Source: Larus michahellis
Lineage: Eukaryota; Chordata; Aves; Charadriiformes; Laridae
Assembly (NCBI RefSeq): GCF_964199755.1
Contig: NC_133896.1
Span: forward strand, 86,846,215 to 86,910,214
Reading direction: 5' to 3'
DNA: 64,000 nt
Below, piece by piece: positions 1 through 32,010 of this stretch. Made by a program: the position numbers and the translations under genes. How positions within the stretch are numbered: the first letter of the stretch is position 1; every line of letters begins with the position of its first letter. Below the pieces are notes generated by a model. It ran no database searches. It was not told the DNA's origin and saw only the letters and a list, made by a program, of their open reading frames with translations.

Positions 1-21425
<21,425 letters not shown>

Positions 21426-21467
21426 GGGGTAGCCCCCCCGCCCCCTTATCTGCCTCCGCCGTGAAAG

Positions 21468-21475
21468 TGTAAATA
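21468..21475 (+). promoter_or_regulatory. Pumilio-type site TGTAAATA
   Basis: The exact 8-mer TGTAAATA lies 43 nt after the LRP6 stop codon. This matches the consensus bound by Pumilio proteins (UGUANAUA), which repress or destabilise mRNAs. The role here is an inference from the motif only. Confidence 0.45.
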
Positions 21476-21848
21476 CAAAGTGTTCTACTGGGGATGGGGG
21501 GAGGGAGCTCTTGGCGAAGGATGAGGTAGGACAGTGTACAGTTAAATGTTATTAAATGGGGTGGAGGAATACTGAAGATATTTGTACAGAAATTAAAAAA
21601 AAAAAGGATATTTATATATTTTCTTAAACAGCAACTGCTGCTTGTGCCATAAGAAGAAAAATTTTTGTATAAAAGAACCCAGACATTTGTACAAAAAGTT
21701 TTTATTTTTGCAAATGGAACACAAAAACATGCCTTAATCCAGTGAAGTGACTGAGCACATAAGGAAATGGAAGGACCGGGATGTGTTACTTGTCCAGTGA
21801 GGTGAGGTGTGGGGTTTGTCAATACCAAAAATGTTTAAAGTAATTAAT

Positions 21849-21854
21849 AATAAA
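21849..21854 (+). promoter_or_regulatory. Proximal poly(A) signal AATAAA (LRP6)
   Basis: Canonical hexamer 424 nt after the stop codon. If used, it would give an mRNA with a very short 3' UTR that lacks the AU-rich part. Confidence 0.5.
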
Positions 21855-22630
21855 GAAGTCTGTCTTAGAGCAGCATACCATAGATACTTGGAAGTAGCCA
21901 AATAACCTCTATGTTAACTACGGAGGGCCAGCAACTAAAGTTAAACTTGAAAATGCAGTCAGGACAGATATTAACCTTACACAAAGGGCTTTGTTTTCTA
22001 CAGGAATACAGCAATCGTAGCAGTGAATCCAGAAAAATAATCACATGCTTTTTTAAATTAATACACCTCTGTTTTTTCCTTAATGCATTTACCAAACTAG
22101 AGCATTTAGAGCTCTCTCCTTTCTTCTGGAATGTCGATGATTTTTGTTGGGAACATTTTAAAGTTAGCTTTTTTCCTCCTTTTTAGCTTTTCCTGTCTCT
22201 TCTGCATCCTTTCTTCCTGCCCATGTCACTTTAAATCATGGTATCCTTATTTAAAGTACTGCTAGAACTGGGCTGCTGTAACTTCTCTTTTTTTCTCCTA
22301 ATTAGCCTTGTCATGCAGTGATTATCATGCTATACATTACCTTCTTCATTTTGCCAACACAGTAGGATTCTGTTTTGTACCAGGTCAGTACGATTTTCAC
22401 GTAATTGACAAGGGTAATATGCATATACCTGAATGATTTTTAGTCCCTTAAAAAAGAAAACCTTATTTTGACCTAGTGCCCACAAAATGTCAAATATTTT
22501 TATACCACATATAATATAGACAGCATATTTATAAACTATAAATTTAACCGTGGATTGTTAGTTTTACTGTAAATTAATAATATATCCTTGCAGTACTTTC
22601 AGTGTATATTGATATCACAGTATACAAATC

Positions 22631-22655
22631 TTATATATATAAATATATATATTAT
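22631..22655. repeat. TA-rich simple tract in LRP6 3' UTR
   Basis: Alternating TA run broken by AAA, inside the AU-rich middle of the UTR. Confidence 0.7.
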
Positions 22656-25600
22656 TTTTTCCTAGTAAGGAAGCATTTAATTTTCAGTGGAGCAACTGTC
22701 CATAAAAAAAAAAAAGTTTTGATCATTGGAAGAGATTCCCGTGCTGTATTAACTGCTCATGATTTCTTTGTGTAAAGCCAGTTTTGCTCAGTATGATTTT
22801 GACATACCTCCTCTTTTGCATGGTGTGAGTTTAATACTTTAGTATTAACCGCTGTGAATGTCAAATTTTAAGATACTCTTAACCAAACCATTTTATATTC
22901 GCATCTCTATTTTTGTATATTATCATATTTAGCCCCTTCTCCCGTCAGCCTCATCATGGTGATTTTGACAGGGGGAGTATATAATCAAGTGAAAACATTA
23001 TTTATGTAGGTTGAGGGGCGGCCTAGGATATTATTAACTCCTCTGACTCCAGTGCAGTATTTGAGTTTGCTTTGACTGTAGTGGAGCTCACAGTATACCT
23101 GATCTTACATGGCGTTATGCATTTGCACCTTCTGTTGACATCAAATCCACTGACGGTGCTCGATGCCTTCAAAGAATGGTCCTCTGACTCTTCTCTATCA
23201 AAACAAAGGAACTGAGGAGCTTCTGCCTCCTAGCCTTTGGGCATAGTATGGGTGTAACAACTCTTCAGAGGTGCCGTTGGAGTTTTATTGTTTTCTGTTG
23301 CTTGTTTCCCAGCCAGTTTCAACTAAAAGAGAAATAATCTGAAAATCTGAAAATGTGGCATGGGGTTTAATTCATGCTGTTGACAGAATTAGTGACAAGT
23401 AATTCTTGCTAGTGCTGCCGCTCATCTGGAGTACTAGAGCCTCATTTGGTTTCAGCTCCAAGGAAAACTGGCATTGGGATTCCAGCGGTAATAAAGGGTC
23501 TTTATAGTGGTCCAAGATACCTGAGGAAACTTTAAAAAGCCTTGGTGGTCTCCAGGCTATTGCAGTTGATCTCTGGATCTGGCATACTAAGTTTTTTTGC
23601 CCAGCTTCATTCTAGGTATCTAGGAATCATGGTAGCTGTTCTTCTGGCTCTTCCTTGCTGATGAAGAAGCTTGTTTGTGTTCTCCAGCAGGATGGATGTT
23701 GAGGAGGGTATTGTGAACTATAAGGGAACTCGAAACCATTTATATGAAGGGGGGAGGGTGGGTGTGTCGGGGCCGGGGGTGTTGAGGCTGGCACGCCGAT
23801 GAGAATTAGAAACTTCTCTGTTGTTTACATTTTTTCATGTGCAGCATTCCGTGTGGGGTTCACATGTGGAAACTTGCACTAATGAACTCAGAAGAATATT
23901 GCATTGTTGTATCTCAGTCCAAGTGCTTGTACTGCGATGGCAATGGTCTCTTCTTGCAAAATACTTTTTTCAGTGTGCCAATTTCTGTTTGAAAAACTCT
24001 AAGGTGGTTGAGCTTAAGGAGTGGTATCCTCTTTCTAGTGCGGTTGGACTGCCTCACTGAGGCTTCCTCTTGGAGGGGACTTCCTGCAGGTAAATTTGTA
24101 AGTGTGTTAATGACAGCGAGGGTTCTTTAGAAGAAGAACATTCTCTGCACATGGATTGTGCTGCCTGTCGTCTTGTGCTAGTTTACGTCCATGCATAACT
24201 CAAGTCAATGGGATGGACATGTCATTCGGTGTAGAATTTGATCAAGTCTTTTGATACATACATTTCAGTTTGTGTATCAGACATTCGGTGTGATCTGCCT
24301 CTGAGAGGCTCACATGAAGAGGGGGAAAGCAGATAGACTATGTTTTTCCACTGAAGATGACCAGCATAGAGAGCAGGTTGTTTCTCATCTGGGCTAACCA
24401 AAGAATTTATTTAGTGGGAAGCTGTGATCTGCCTTTGCAAGTACATGTATTTTCCCAGTAAATCCGGAGTAAAATTTTGAAAGAGGTGATGATCTGTGAA
24501 GTTCCTCTTGGGCAGATCTCCAAATTACAAAAGCATTGATGCAGCTTGCACACCTGACACGTTCACGGTGGATACACCATAGACTGACTGAGCACTGAGA
24601 CTGAACGATTTCTCTCTGTTCTTCTCTGCCACTGAGCCAGTTGTGATTCATATTCCTTCCTTCCCTCAGCGAGGATCATCCTTTCTCCTGCTTCTCAAAT
24701 TGACTGAGATGTTTGGACTGTTGATAACACACACATGTCAATTCAGGAGATCGTTAAAGTGGGTTTGTAGCATTAGCGTGGAAGTGGTCTCATTGATGTC
24801 AGTGAAACTTCTCCTTGCCTTTTAAGCTGAGCACAAATGTCCTTATCTTACAGCATCAGGTATGTACGCAGTGAGGCATTAACACAAGTACTTGTTGTGC
24901 ACCTTGTCCTCTGTGTAGACACCTGGGGAGTGTTCATAGCTGTCTGCCTGGTGATGCTCACTCAGGAAAGGAACAGTCCTTTGTAGTTTAAAAAAAAACA
25001 ACAAAACAAACCAAAAAAGGACATTATAGCATAATTTGTTGAAAACTAATCTTTGCACGTTCAACAGGAGCTTAGCATGTTTAAATGGCAACGTTAACAA
25101 GACCTAATCTTGCCTTTTAAAATTACACCTGCCGTGTCATACTGCATACATTTCCTACCTTCCTAAGGAGCACTCCTCATTTCTCCACTGATTTTGGATA
25201 CCAAGATATTTATTTGAAAAGAACTTAAAACGATAAATGCAACCATGTACATAGCATTTGCATTTGAAATAAAGAATGGTTTCCATGAATATAAATTCAT
25301 GCAACCTGTGCATATACATTAAATGAGATACTTGCAGTCATGCACAACATGCGAATGAGCCGGTTGATATCAAAGGATTCATCTTGCTATGAGTTGTAAC
25401 TTTCAGTATTGTAAATTCCAAATTACTGCCCTAGCCTTTTCCCCCCACGTGCATGTACAAGTATATGTATGCAGGTATCTTCGATAATGTGAATTTACCC
25501 AAAGCTAGTGACTTTCGTGCATGCAGATTCACACACCCCCATTGACAGCTTCAGCCTCCCTGCCTTTGAGTGCTAATGCCTGGATGCTGTTCTGCTGTCT

Positions 25601-27170
25601 CATGCAAGCTGGCCTTCTTTTGACCAGGTTGTAGGACAGGCAGCAGAATACTTCCTACTTTAAACCTGAGTAATTAATGCTCTGTCATACCAGACAGGAG
25701 AGGAAGCACGTCCATTTTGCAGATGAGTAAAACTTCTGTCTTCTGTAGGTACATAAAAATCGATCTGTTGTAGTCCTGGCATAGTTATGAAGACAATTGC
25801 ACCCAAACTGCTTGACACGGCAGGTGCTAAAAGCCACGGCAAGTGAAGGTGTGTGCAAAAAATATCCTTATTTATTGCTCTAATGGGCTTTGGTGGTGTT
25901 ATGGTCTCCAGTTGTGCATTGCTTCTCCATTTATCATAGCCCGCTCTCTAGAAATGGCTTGATTGGTGAGTCTTAAACACAGATTCACTTGTTTTACTTT
26001 AAAGCAGTTAAACCCGTGCTAAGATGAAAAAAAAGCCACTGTCTTGAATATTGAGTATTCCCATTCCTTATTGCTTGGCAAATCTCCTCGAATTAATTGA
26101 TTACCAGCATTCTGGGGGGAACTGCTTGAACTACAGAATTCCCTGGTCATGCATGCCGTTGAATCAAATGCCTTCTTCAAAATATCTCTTAAGAAGTAAT
26201 CAATCAATTCTTTTTCCTGATGTTTTTGCCTTGAGGGTGTTTGTGGCACAATACTGTTACGGACAGAATCTGCTTTTGAACGTGTACTGTGCATGTAGCA
26301 GATTATTTATTATTTCTGCAACAAAAAAATAGCTGGTTCATGGGGTGCAAAAATAATTTGAACATTGTTATTCAGAAGTTACTTTCTTAGCCGTAAGATT
26401 TTTTTAATTGCATTTTCATGGGGTTATGGCTTGAAAGTTAACCTTTAACTTAATTAGCAGGTGACAGATACACCTTGAAAATAAGTTAGGAATAACCTGG
26501 TAGCTTGTAAATGGCTGCAAAACATTCAATTTCTTTCTAAAAGAAGTCAAATATGATACGGTAGTGATCCAAAGTGGGCAATTTTCTTTCCTTTCCACCT
26601 TTAAAAAGGGCAGCTCAGTGGATGATGCCAGCGTAGCGTTTCTTTAGGGACTGGGTGATCCACTCCACAACTGTGCAGGGCAGGGTAGGTAAACCGTCCA
26701 TATTTGATTTGGGCCAGATATTGTCTTAGTAGCACACAGTGTGATTGTTACGATGAAACTATTGGAGAGCAGTCTTGTTCCCCTCTTTTAAATGAACAAG
26801 GAGCGGCTTTGAAGTCCTGATTAAAATGGCTGTAGCCTTAAGCCAGGCAGTTTAAGAGTCAGCGAGGGGAAAATGAAAGTGTCTTTTTCTTTTAAAGAGG
26901 ATACCACCAGGCTTAAGCTGAACTAGCCTTGTTTGCAAGTGAAGGATCTGGTGCTGCTTTCAGATTTTTAATCTTGTTTTTGTTTTTTGTTTTGTTTGTT
27001 CTTTTTGTAAGCTTTAATCACTGTTTGTCATTGTCTTAAAGCCAGCTGGTGTCTCTTGTTCATCAACTTTTGGTACGATGGTGCTTTGCAAGGATGTATT
27101 TATATTATAATGACCAACATTTGGTCAGCCCTATTCACTTATTCACTAACTTTTTTTTTTTTTTTTGTAA

Positions 27171-27176
27171 AATAAA
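27171..27176 (+). promoter_or_regulatory. Distal poly(A) signal AATAAA (LRP6)
   Basis: Canonical hexamer directly after a long T run (27151-27166). Confidence 0.55.
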
Positions 27177-27272
27177 GTGCTTTACTTGTAAGGTGTATAT
27201 AAACCTTGTACAAAAATCCTTTCCAATTATTACTATAAACTGAGTTGTAACAAATGAAATGTTGATTTTTAT

Positions 27273-27278
27273 AATAAA
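27273..27278 (+). promoter_or_regulatory. Distal poly(A) signal AATAAA, probable end of LRP6
   Basis: Second distal hexamer, followed by T-rich and GT-rich sequence (27306-27365) of the kind found downstream of cleavage sites. Taken as the main 3' end because total UTR length then resembles that of mammals. Confidence 0.55.
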
Positions 27279-27298
27279 ACTAAGAGTGAAAAAGGAGA

Positions 27299-28034
27299 GG
27301 TACTCTTCATTTTATTTCAGCATCTGGAGGACAGGTAATTAAAGTTAAAAGTCCATGTGTGTCTTTGCTCTCCATAAAAGCCAGAATGTGCTCAGTTTTC
27401 CGATGCTGTAGGCAGGTTCTGCAAACCCTGATGCATTTGCCTGAAACACGCAGCTGACTTCAAGCACTTCTGTTGATTTCTGTTATTCTGCAATGCAACT
27501 GGATACGTTTTAAAGTTAGAAGTCTCCATTATTGATAATTTACATTGGTTTACAGAGTAATACAAACCAGACAATTTTACCAAATAAATCCTTCTCAGAC
27601 TAGAGATGCCTGGTTGGTTATTTTGGAGACTACTGATCTTTAAATCTGTACTGAAATGTTCACAGAGAGAGAAGTGTTTAACTTTAAAATGTAAAAGAAA
27701 TTCCCCAGCCCCTTATTGTTTCAACAGGTTCCGTTGTAACAGATAGAAAACAGTTCTGAATTTATAAGCTCAGCACAGGAATTCCTGCCCCACTTGCATA
27801 CACTGGTTGTGGGGGGAAAAAAAAAAATACGGCTTTGTATTAGTGTGGATCTGGCTACACTAAGATTAAGATTCTTTTACAGCTTGTTTTTCTACACAGA
27901 GGCATGGACAAGCCACGTATCACTGCCCACATCAGTAAAACAGGGCCTACGTTTATCAGTCTCACAAGATGTAAAAATAAATGGTACTCACTCTGAGCTA
28001 GTGTGCCATGCTTATTTCATTTCAAGGTGCTATA
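27299..28034. other. Intergenic, no gene recognised
   Basis: AT-rich stretch between the LRP6 3' end and the candidate minus-strand unit. A + strand open frame from 27794 crosses a T run and is not protein-like. Confidence 0.6.
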
Positions 28035-28040
28035 TTTATT
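28035..28040 (-). promoter_or_regulatory. Minus-strand AATAAA after candidate exon 3
   Basis: TTTATT on the + strand reads AATAAA on the - strand, 54 nt beyond the stop of the exon-like block at 28094-28298. It would suit the end of a short minus-strand transcript, but such hexamers are common by chance. Confidence 0.2.
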
Positions 28041-28093
28041 CTACCTTGGAAAATGGGCCATTAGTCTGGAGCTGCTGGCTGCTGTGTTTTTCT

Positions 28094-28298
28094 CTAAAAA
28101 ATGCCAATTTTGAATTGCTGCTGGGCTACAGAAGGCTCACCAGCTTTTCTTTTTTTTTTTTTTTTTTTTTGGGTAAACGACGGTTGCTGCCTTTCTACAG
28201 AGTCTGTGCAGTCATAATTCATGTTGCTTTGGATTCCCTGAATCTTGGTCTCTCCTAGATCCAGCTGGTAAGCATCAGGGTGCATCTCAAATGCAGTT
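28094..28298 (-). other. Exon-like block 3 of a possible unannotated minus-strand gene
   Basis: On the - strand an AG acceptor (28299-28300) precedes an open frame of 67 codons ending in TAG at 28094-28096. Its first base completes the AG left by block 2 (28486-28625) and keeps the frame open. It contains an A21 run (lysine codons). I do not recognise the product. Confidence 0.15.
28150..28170. repeat. T21 homopolymer
   Basis: Run of 21 T (A21 on the - strand). It may be a simple repeat or the tail of a minus-strand retroposed sequence. Confidence 0.8.
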
Positions 28299-28485
28299 CT
28301 TGAAGGTACACACCGGAGAGCCGGTATGGACGGACACCACAAAGAGCAGGATCAGCCCTATCGATGAGCCACTTGAGTTAAATCTTGAAAAAAAACAAAA
28401 CCAAAACCAATAGCCTTTAGAGGGAGAGCACGTAGCCCAGGAAACAGAAGTTTTGTTTTAGCTGCAGCTCCACCATGTGTCTTAC

Positions 28486-28625
28486 CTGTGCCAGTTACCA
28501 AGGCCTCCAGAGATGGCAGAGCTGCTGAAATCGCGTTTACCAGGCGCCAAGGGGCAGCAGGCATAGTAAAGGACAATGGGGTATTTTCCATCATTTAAAA
28601 AAAAAATATAATATTCCCTGCCCGT
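28486..28625 (-). other. Exon-like block 2 of a possible unannotated minus-strand gene
   Basis: 140 nt on the - strand between a pyrimidine-rich acceptor ending CTCAG and a strong donor CACAG/GTAAGA. Open for 46 codons plus 2 nt when read in phase 0, which is the phase block 1 leaves. The predicted peptide includes YYACCPLAPG and ISGGLGNWH. No family is recognised. Confidence 0.18.
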
Positions 28626-28829
28626 CTGAGAAAAGAACACTTGGAAGTCTGAAAAGAATTGACATCCTTTGCGTGATTCTGTGTCTTTCCTTGCGCACGC
28701 GCACGTGAACAGAGGTGGCTGCGAGCGCTGGAATCCTGCGATTCGTTTTGTCCTAGAGGAGGGACAAAACGCACTGCATTGTTGTTTTGATAGTGGGGAG
28801 AACCCTTCGTTAAGAGCATACAAACAAGA

Positions 28830-28850
28830 TTTTTTTTTTTTTTTTTTTTT
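28830..28850. repeat. T21 homopolymer
   Basis: Second run of exactly 21 T, 660 bp from the first and in the same orientation. Confidence 0.8.
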
Positions 28851-29233
28851 GGATGCACCAGTGTTGTCAGCGCTTCCCTAAGAAGATGAGAACACAAAAT
28901 CACATGCTTATTCCTGGAGGGGAACTGCTGAACGTGTTTAACTTGTTTCCACGGAGGAGATTTTGTACCTAGCTGAGAAACCTTTGCATGGGAATCAAGG
29001 CACATTTGGTAGAGCCGCCTACTGAAAAGCAGGCACCAGACAAGGGTGAAGTTTCACCTTGTATTGAACCTGCCGTGTGGAGCAGCTATTCCTGCATCCC
29101 TCTTCCTGGTGCATCGGATTGGGAACATAAGATACCCGTTGGTGGGCTTAGTGCCTCTTTTAAAAGTAAAACAATAACAACAAAAAAATCCTTTCTCCTG
29201 TAGAAACTGCATGTCTGGGTAAATAAGCTTTAC

Positions 29234-29332
29234 CTTGCCCTTGGTCACCACAAGATCTATGGTGGCAGCTAATGCAAACCCCCTGTTCGTAGGAGAGATC
29301 AGGAGCTGCCGGCCCTCTCCTGCTTGCACCCT
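29234..29332 (-). other. Exon-like block 1 of a possible unannotated minus-strand gene
   Basis: 99 nt (33 codons, phase 0 at both ends) on the - strand between an acceptor TGCAACAG and a donor AAG/GTAAAG. An in-frame ATG also lies just upstream (29339-29341), so it could instead be a first coding exon. The peptide includes LLISPTNRGFALAATIDL; no family is recognised. Confidence 0.18.
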
Positions 29333-29341
29333 CTGTTGCAT

Positions 29342-30753
29342 AAAGAGCAACAGTGTTCAGTAGGAAAGGTCTGACCCTTGGGTCTCCTGGCTTGGTGTGG
29401 CACAGCAGTGATCTCACCCCAGCTTTGCTTTCACAGCAAGATACCTTTTTCAGGAGTTTAAGGGCAATGCTCTGCAGAAACGACGACGTTTGCTTCTCTG
29501 AGGACACATAAAGAATAGCGTTTGGGTCTGAGGAGATGAAAGGATTTGATGTGGTGTTTTCTATTTGGCAGCGTTGCCAAAATTCGTATCCCTATATCCT
29601 TGCCAAGAAACCAGTAACCACCTTAACCTGCAGAGCAGCTGGCTGGAGAGGAATGACTAAGTGACCGAGTGGCCTGGCACCAAGCTTCCCCTGCATGGGG
29701 AACACGTTTCAAACCACTGATGTTCCCTGCTGGTGGTTTGATGAATTAAAGAGCTACAGGCACCTCTTATGGCTACTGGGGTGCCGGGAGCCCGTGGTGA
29801 GGCATCCGACATCCTGGGAGGAAAGCCCAGGAGCTTTTACCTGCAGCTCAGGTGCTGTAAGAGCTGCTCCCAGTTTCCTGGGCCAGTTGCCCGTGCAGGG
29901 AAAGAGTAGTAGGAAAATGGTGTCAATCAGAGATGGGCAGAGAGGACCAATGCGGTTGGAAGGACCGTGGGGAGAGAGGAGAGGTGTAGTGTTTGTGTGC
30001 CAGGCCCCTCGTTCCTCTCCAAGGATGCACATTGAGGGGTATTAGGAAATTAGAGCATAAAAAAAGATGAATAAAGGATGCAGGGCATGTGGTAGGAAGG
30101 GTCCTGGAAGTGTGTGGCAATAAGAAGAAAGGATAATGTTAGAGGTGGCTCTCTGAAGTCGCTCAGGAACACAGCGATTGCTCCTCAGCATTGCCCTAAG
30201 AACAACGTGCCTGGTTGGCGTGGCAGGGACCCCAGAGGGAATAACCTGGTAAGGGTGGCGAAAAGGAACAGGTTGGGCAGCTCAGGGTGAGGAGCCAGAG
30301 GAGTCTGATTGAAAAGCAGAGAGTCCTGTGTTCTCTGCACCCCATCTGTGCTAGCAATGAAATAACCATTAAGGGCCCTGACTCCTGTGGGGCCAGACAA
30401 GATCAGTTGAGGACGGAGCAGAGGAGCCAATTTATGAGAGGCCTCTCCTACCCATCCCGTACATAAACACCCCTCTTTCCACGCCCATATCTCAGTGTGG
30501 GGTGGGGAGAAGGGACATGCTGAAGAAGCCAAGAGCATTCCCTTGCATTCGCCCCCACAGCTGATCACCTTCCAGCTTTTTCCCAGATTGGTTCCCCTTT
30601 AAAATAAACAAACAAGAAACCAGTCAAACCTTCTTAAGTAACATCAGTCCTCTAGCTCTATCATAATGTGTGAAATCCACCTGCTCTTTGCGCTAAGTGG
30701 CTGTGAGGTGTTTTATGCAGCTGCTTTCTGCCTGATGTCACTTGCAGAAAACC
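29342..30753. other. Intergenic, no gene recognised
   Basis: Moderate GC. Open frames on both strands (for example 29754-30032 and 30185-30568 on the - strand) have no recognised homology and no convincing splice pairs. Confidence 0.5.
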
Positions 30754-30830
30754 AGAGTCACGGGATGCTTTGGGTCACAAGGGGCCTTAAAGATCATCTA
30801 GTCCGACCACCCTGCCATGGGCAGGGATGC
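30754..30830 (-). mobile_element. CR1 LINE, 3' end remnant
   Basis: About 77 bp that match the antisense of the well-known CR1 3' end (GGCCTTAAAGATCATCTAG then CCATGGGCAGGGATG). The element therefore lies on the - strand; the sequence is diverged and only the tail remains. Confidence 0.85.
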
Positions 30831-31349
30831 ACAGCATAACGAATGGCAAGGTACGGATGAAGTGAGGCTGGGAAAGGGTCACATCGATAAGTTGTTCCAG
30901 CTGAGAATGTCTTTTCATTGTCTGCAACTCGGGTTTATTTGGGTGATGCGGCAGCCATGCAAATGGATTAAGGACAGTGGTGAAAGCCAAGGCTGGGCAT
31001 TGGTCTGAGCACAGAGCCTGAGGTGGCAGAATGAAGTGCTCATACTCTGGGCACTGGGGGGGGAAAAAACATGGGAATAAAGAGGGGAAAGGAGAGTCGT
31101 CGGCTGTGTAGCAGAAGGTCGGAGAGGAAAATGCCAGGGCTGCCCAGGTCCGGCACTGGATAAAGCCTTGCAGAGAGCCAGTGTGAGACACTTGCTGATT
31201 TGGTGACCTTGGAGACATGCTCAGCTTCTCCCTGCCTCCATTTGGCCTTCAAAGCGGGAGGAGAAAACACCCTGGAAGCAAAGAGGCTTTTCTGAAGCCA
31301 AGCCAGAGAAACCCCCGTGCCACTGGCAGGTGAGGCAGCAGGGAAAGGC

Positions 31350-32010
31350 ATCGCTTCGCGGCTGAGGGAGCCGGTGATGATAATGTGGTGAGATAAGCTG
31401 CTTTCTGCTCGGGCCTTCCTTGATTTGGCTCACAAGAAGCCAGCCGCCCCGCTTTTGTCCCTAAGAGCGGAGCAGCAGCACAGAAATCAGCATCGTGGCT
31501 TGATGGGGTGGAAAACGTGTCTGCGCTGGGCGCTTCGTGAGACCGTAAAGGCTTCCTGGTGGGAGTAATCCCTCTTGTGCACTGCCCTGATGGCAGGTTT
31601 TCGGCGGCAAGGCGCTATCATGCTGGCAAGAGTTGTTATTCGCCAGGGTTTGGGGCCGGCCGGAGGGCAGCCGGTGAGCTGGAGGAGGAGGTGGCGATAG
31701 GGGCGATGCATATGGGGAATCGGCTCAGAGCCTCTCGCTTGTGAAAAAGCGTTGTAAAATCCTCCTGTGAGCTGCGCCTGTGGACGGCCTCTTTCCTGTC
31801 TTGCACCTCCCCTGGCTCTCGTTACGTGGGGTGCCCTAATGAAAACCAGACCTCGGCCTCCAAGGGCATGTAACGAGCTTTTGTGCCTCGTTCCTTAGCG
31901 CAGGCCGCCGTTGTCCTCGCTGTGAAATCGCATTTGGCCGCTGTGGAAATGAGCGTGGTGTTGCGGACACGCCGACTTGACTTCAGGTGGGAAGCGAGCA
32001 GCAGGTGAGT
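31350..32010. promoter_or_regulatory. CpG-dense intergenic segment (island-like)
   Basis: I counted roughly 44 CpG dinucleotides in about 660 bp, against very few in the surrounding kilobases. There is no recognised coding exon in it. It lies about 2 kb upstream (in the - direction) of the exon-like blocks at 28.1-29.3 kb, so it could be a promoter; it could also be a decayed GC-rich repeat. Confidence 0.35.

Larger units (their letters stand above)
21426..27298 (+). other. LRP6: LRP6 3' untranslated region
   Basis: About 5.9 kb from the stop codon to just past the last poly(A) signal cluster; human LRP6 also has a UTR of about 5 kb. AT-rich, with AU-rich blocks near 22490-22700 and no recognised repeat insertion. 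AATAAA hexamers occur at 21849, 23490, 25268, 27171 and 27273, so several transcript lengths are possible. The 3' limit is inferred from the distal signals and could be shorter or slightly longer. Confidence 0.75.
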
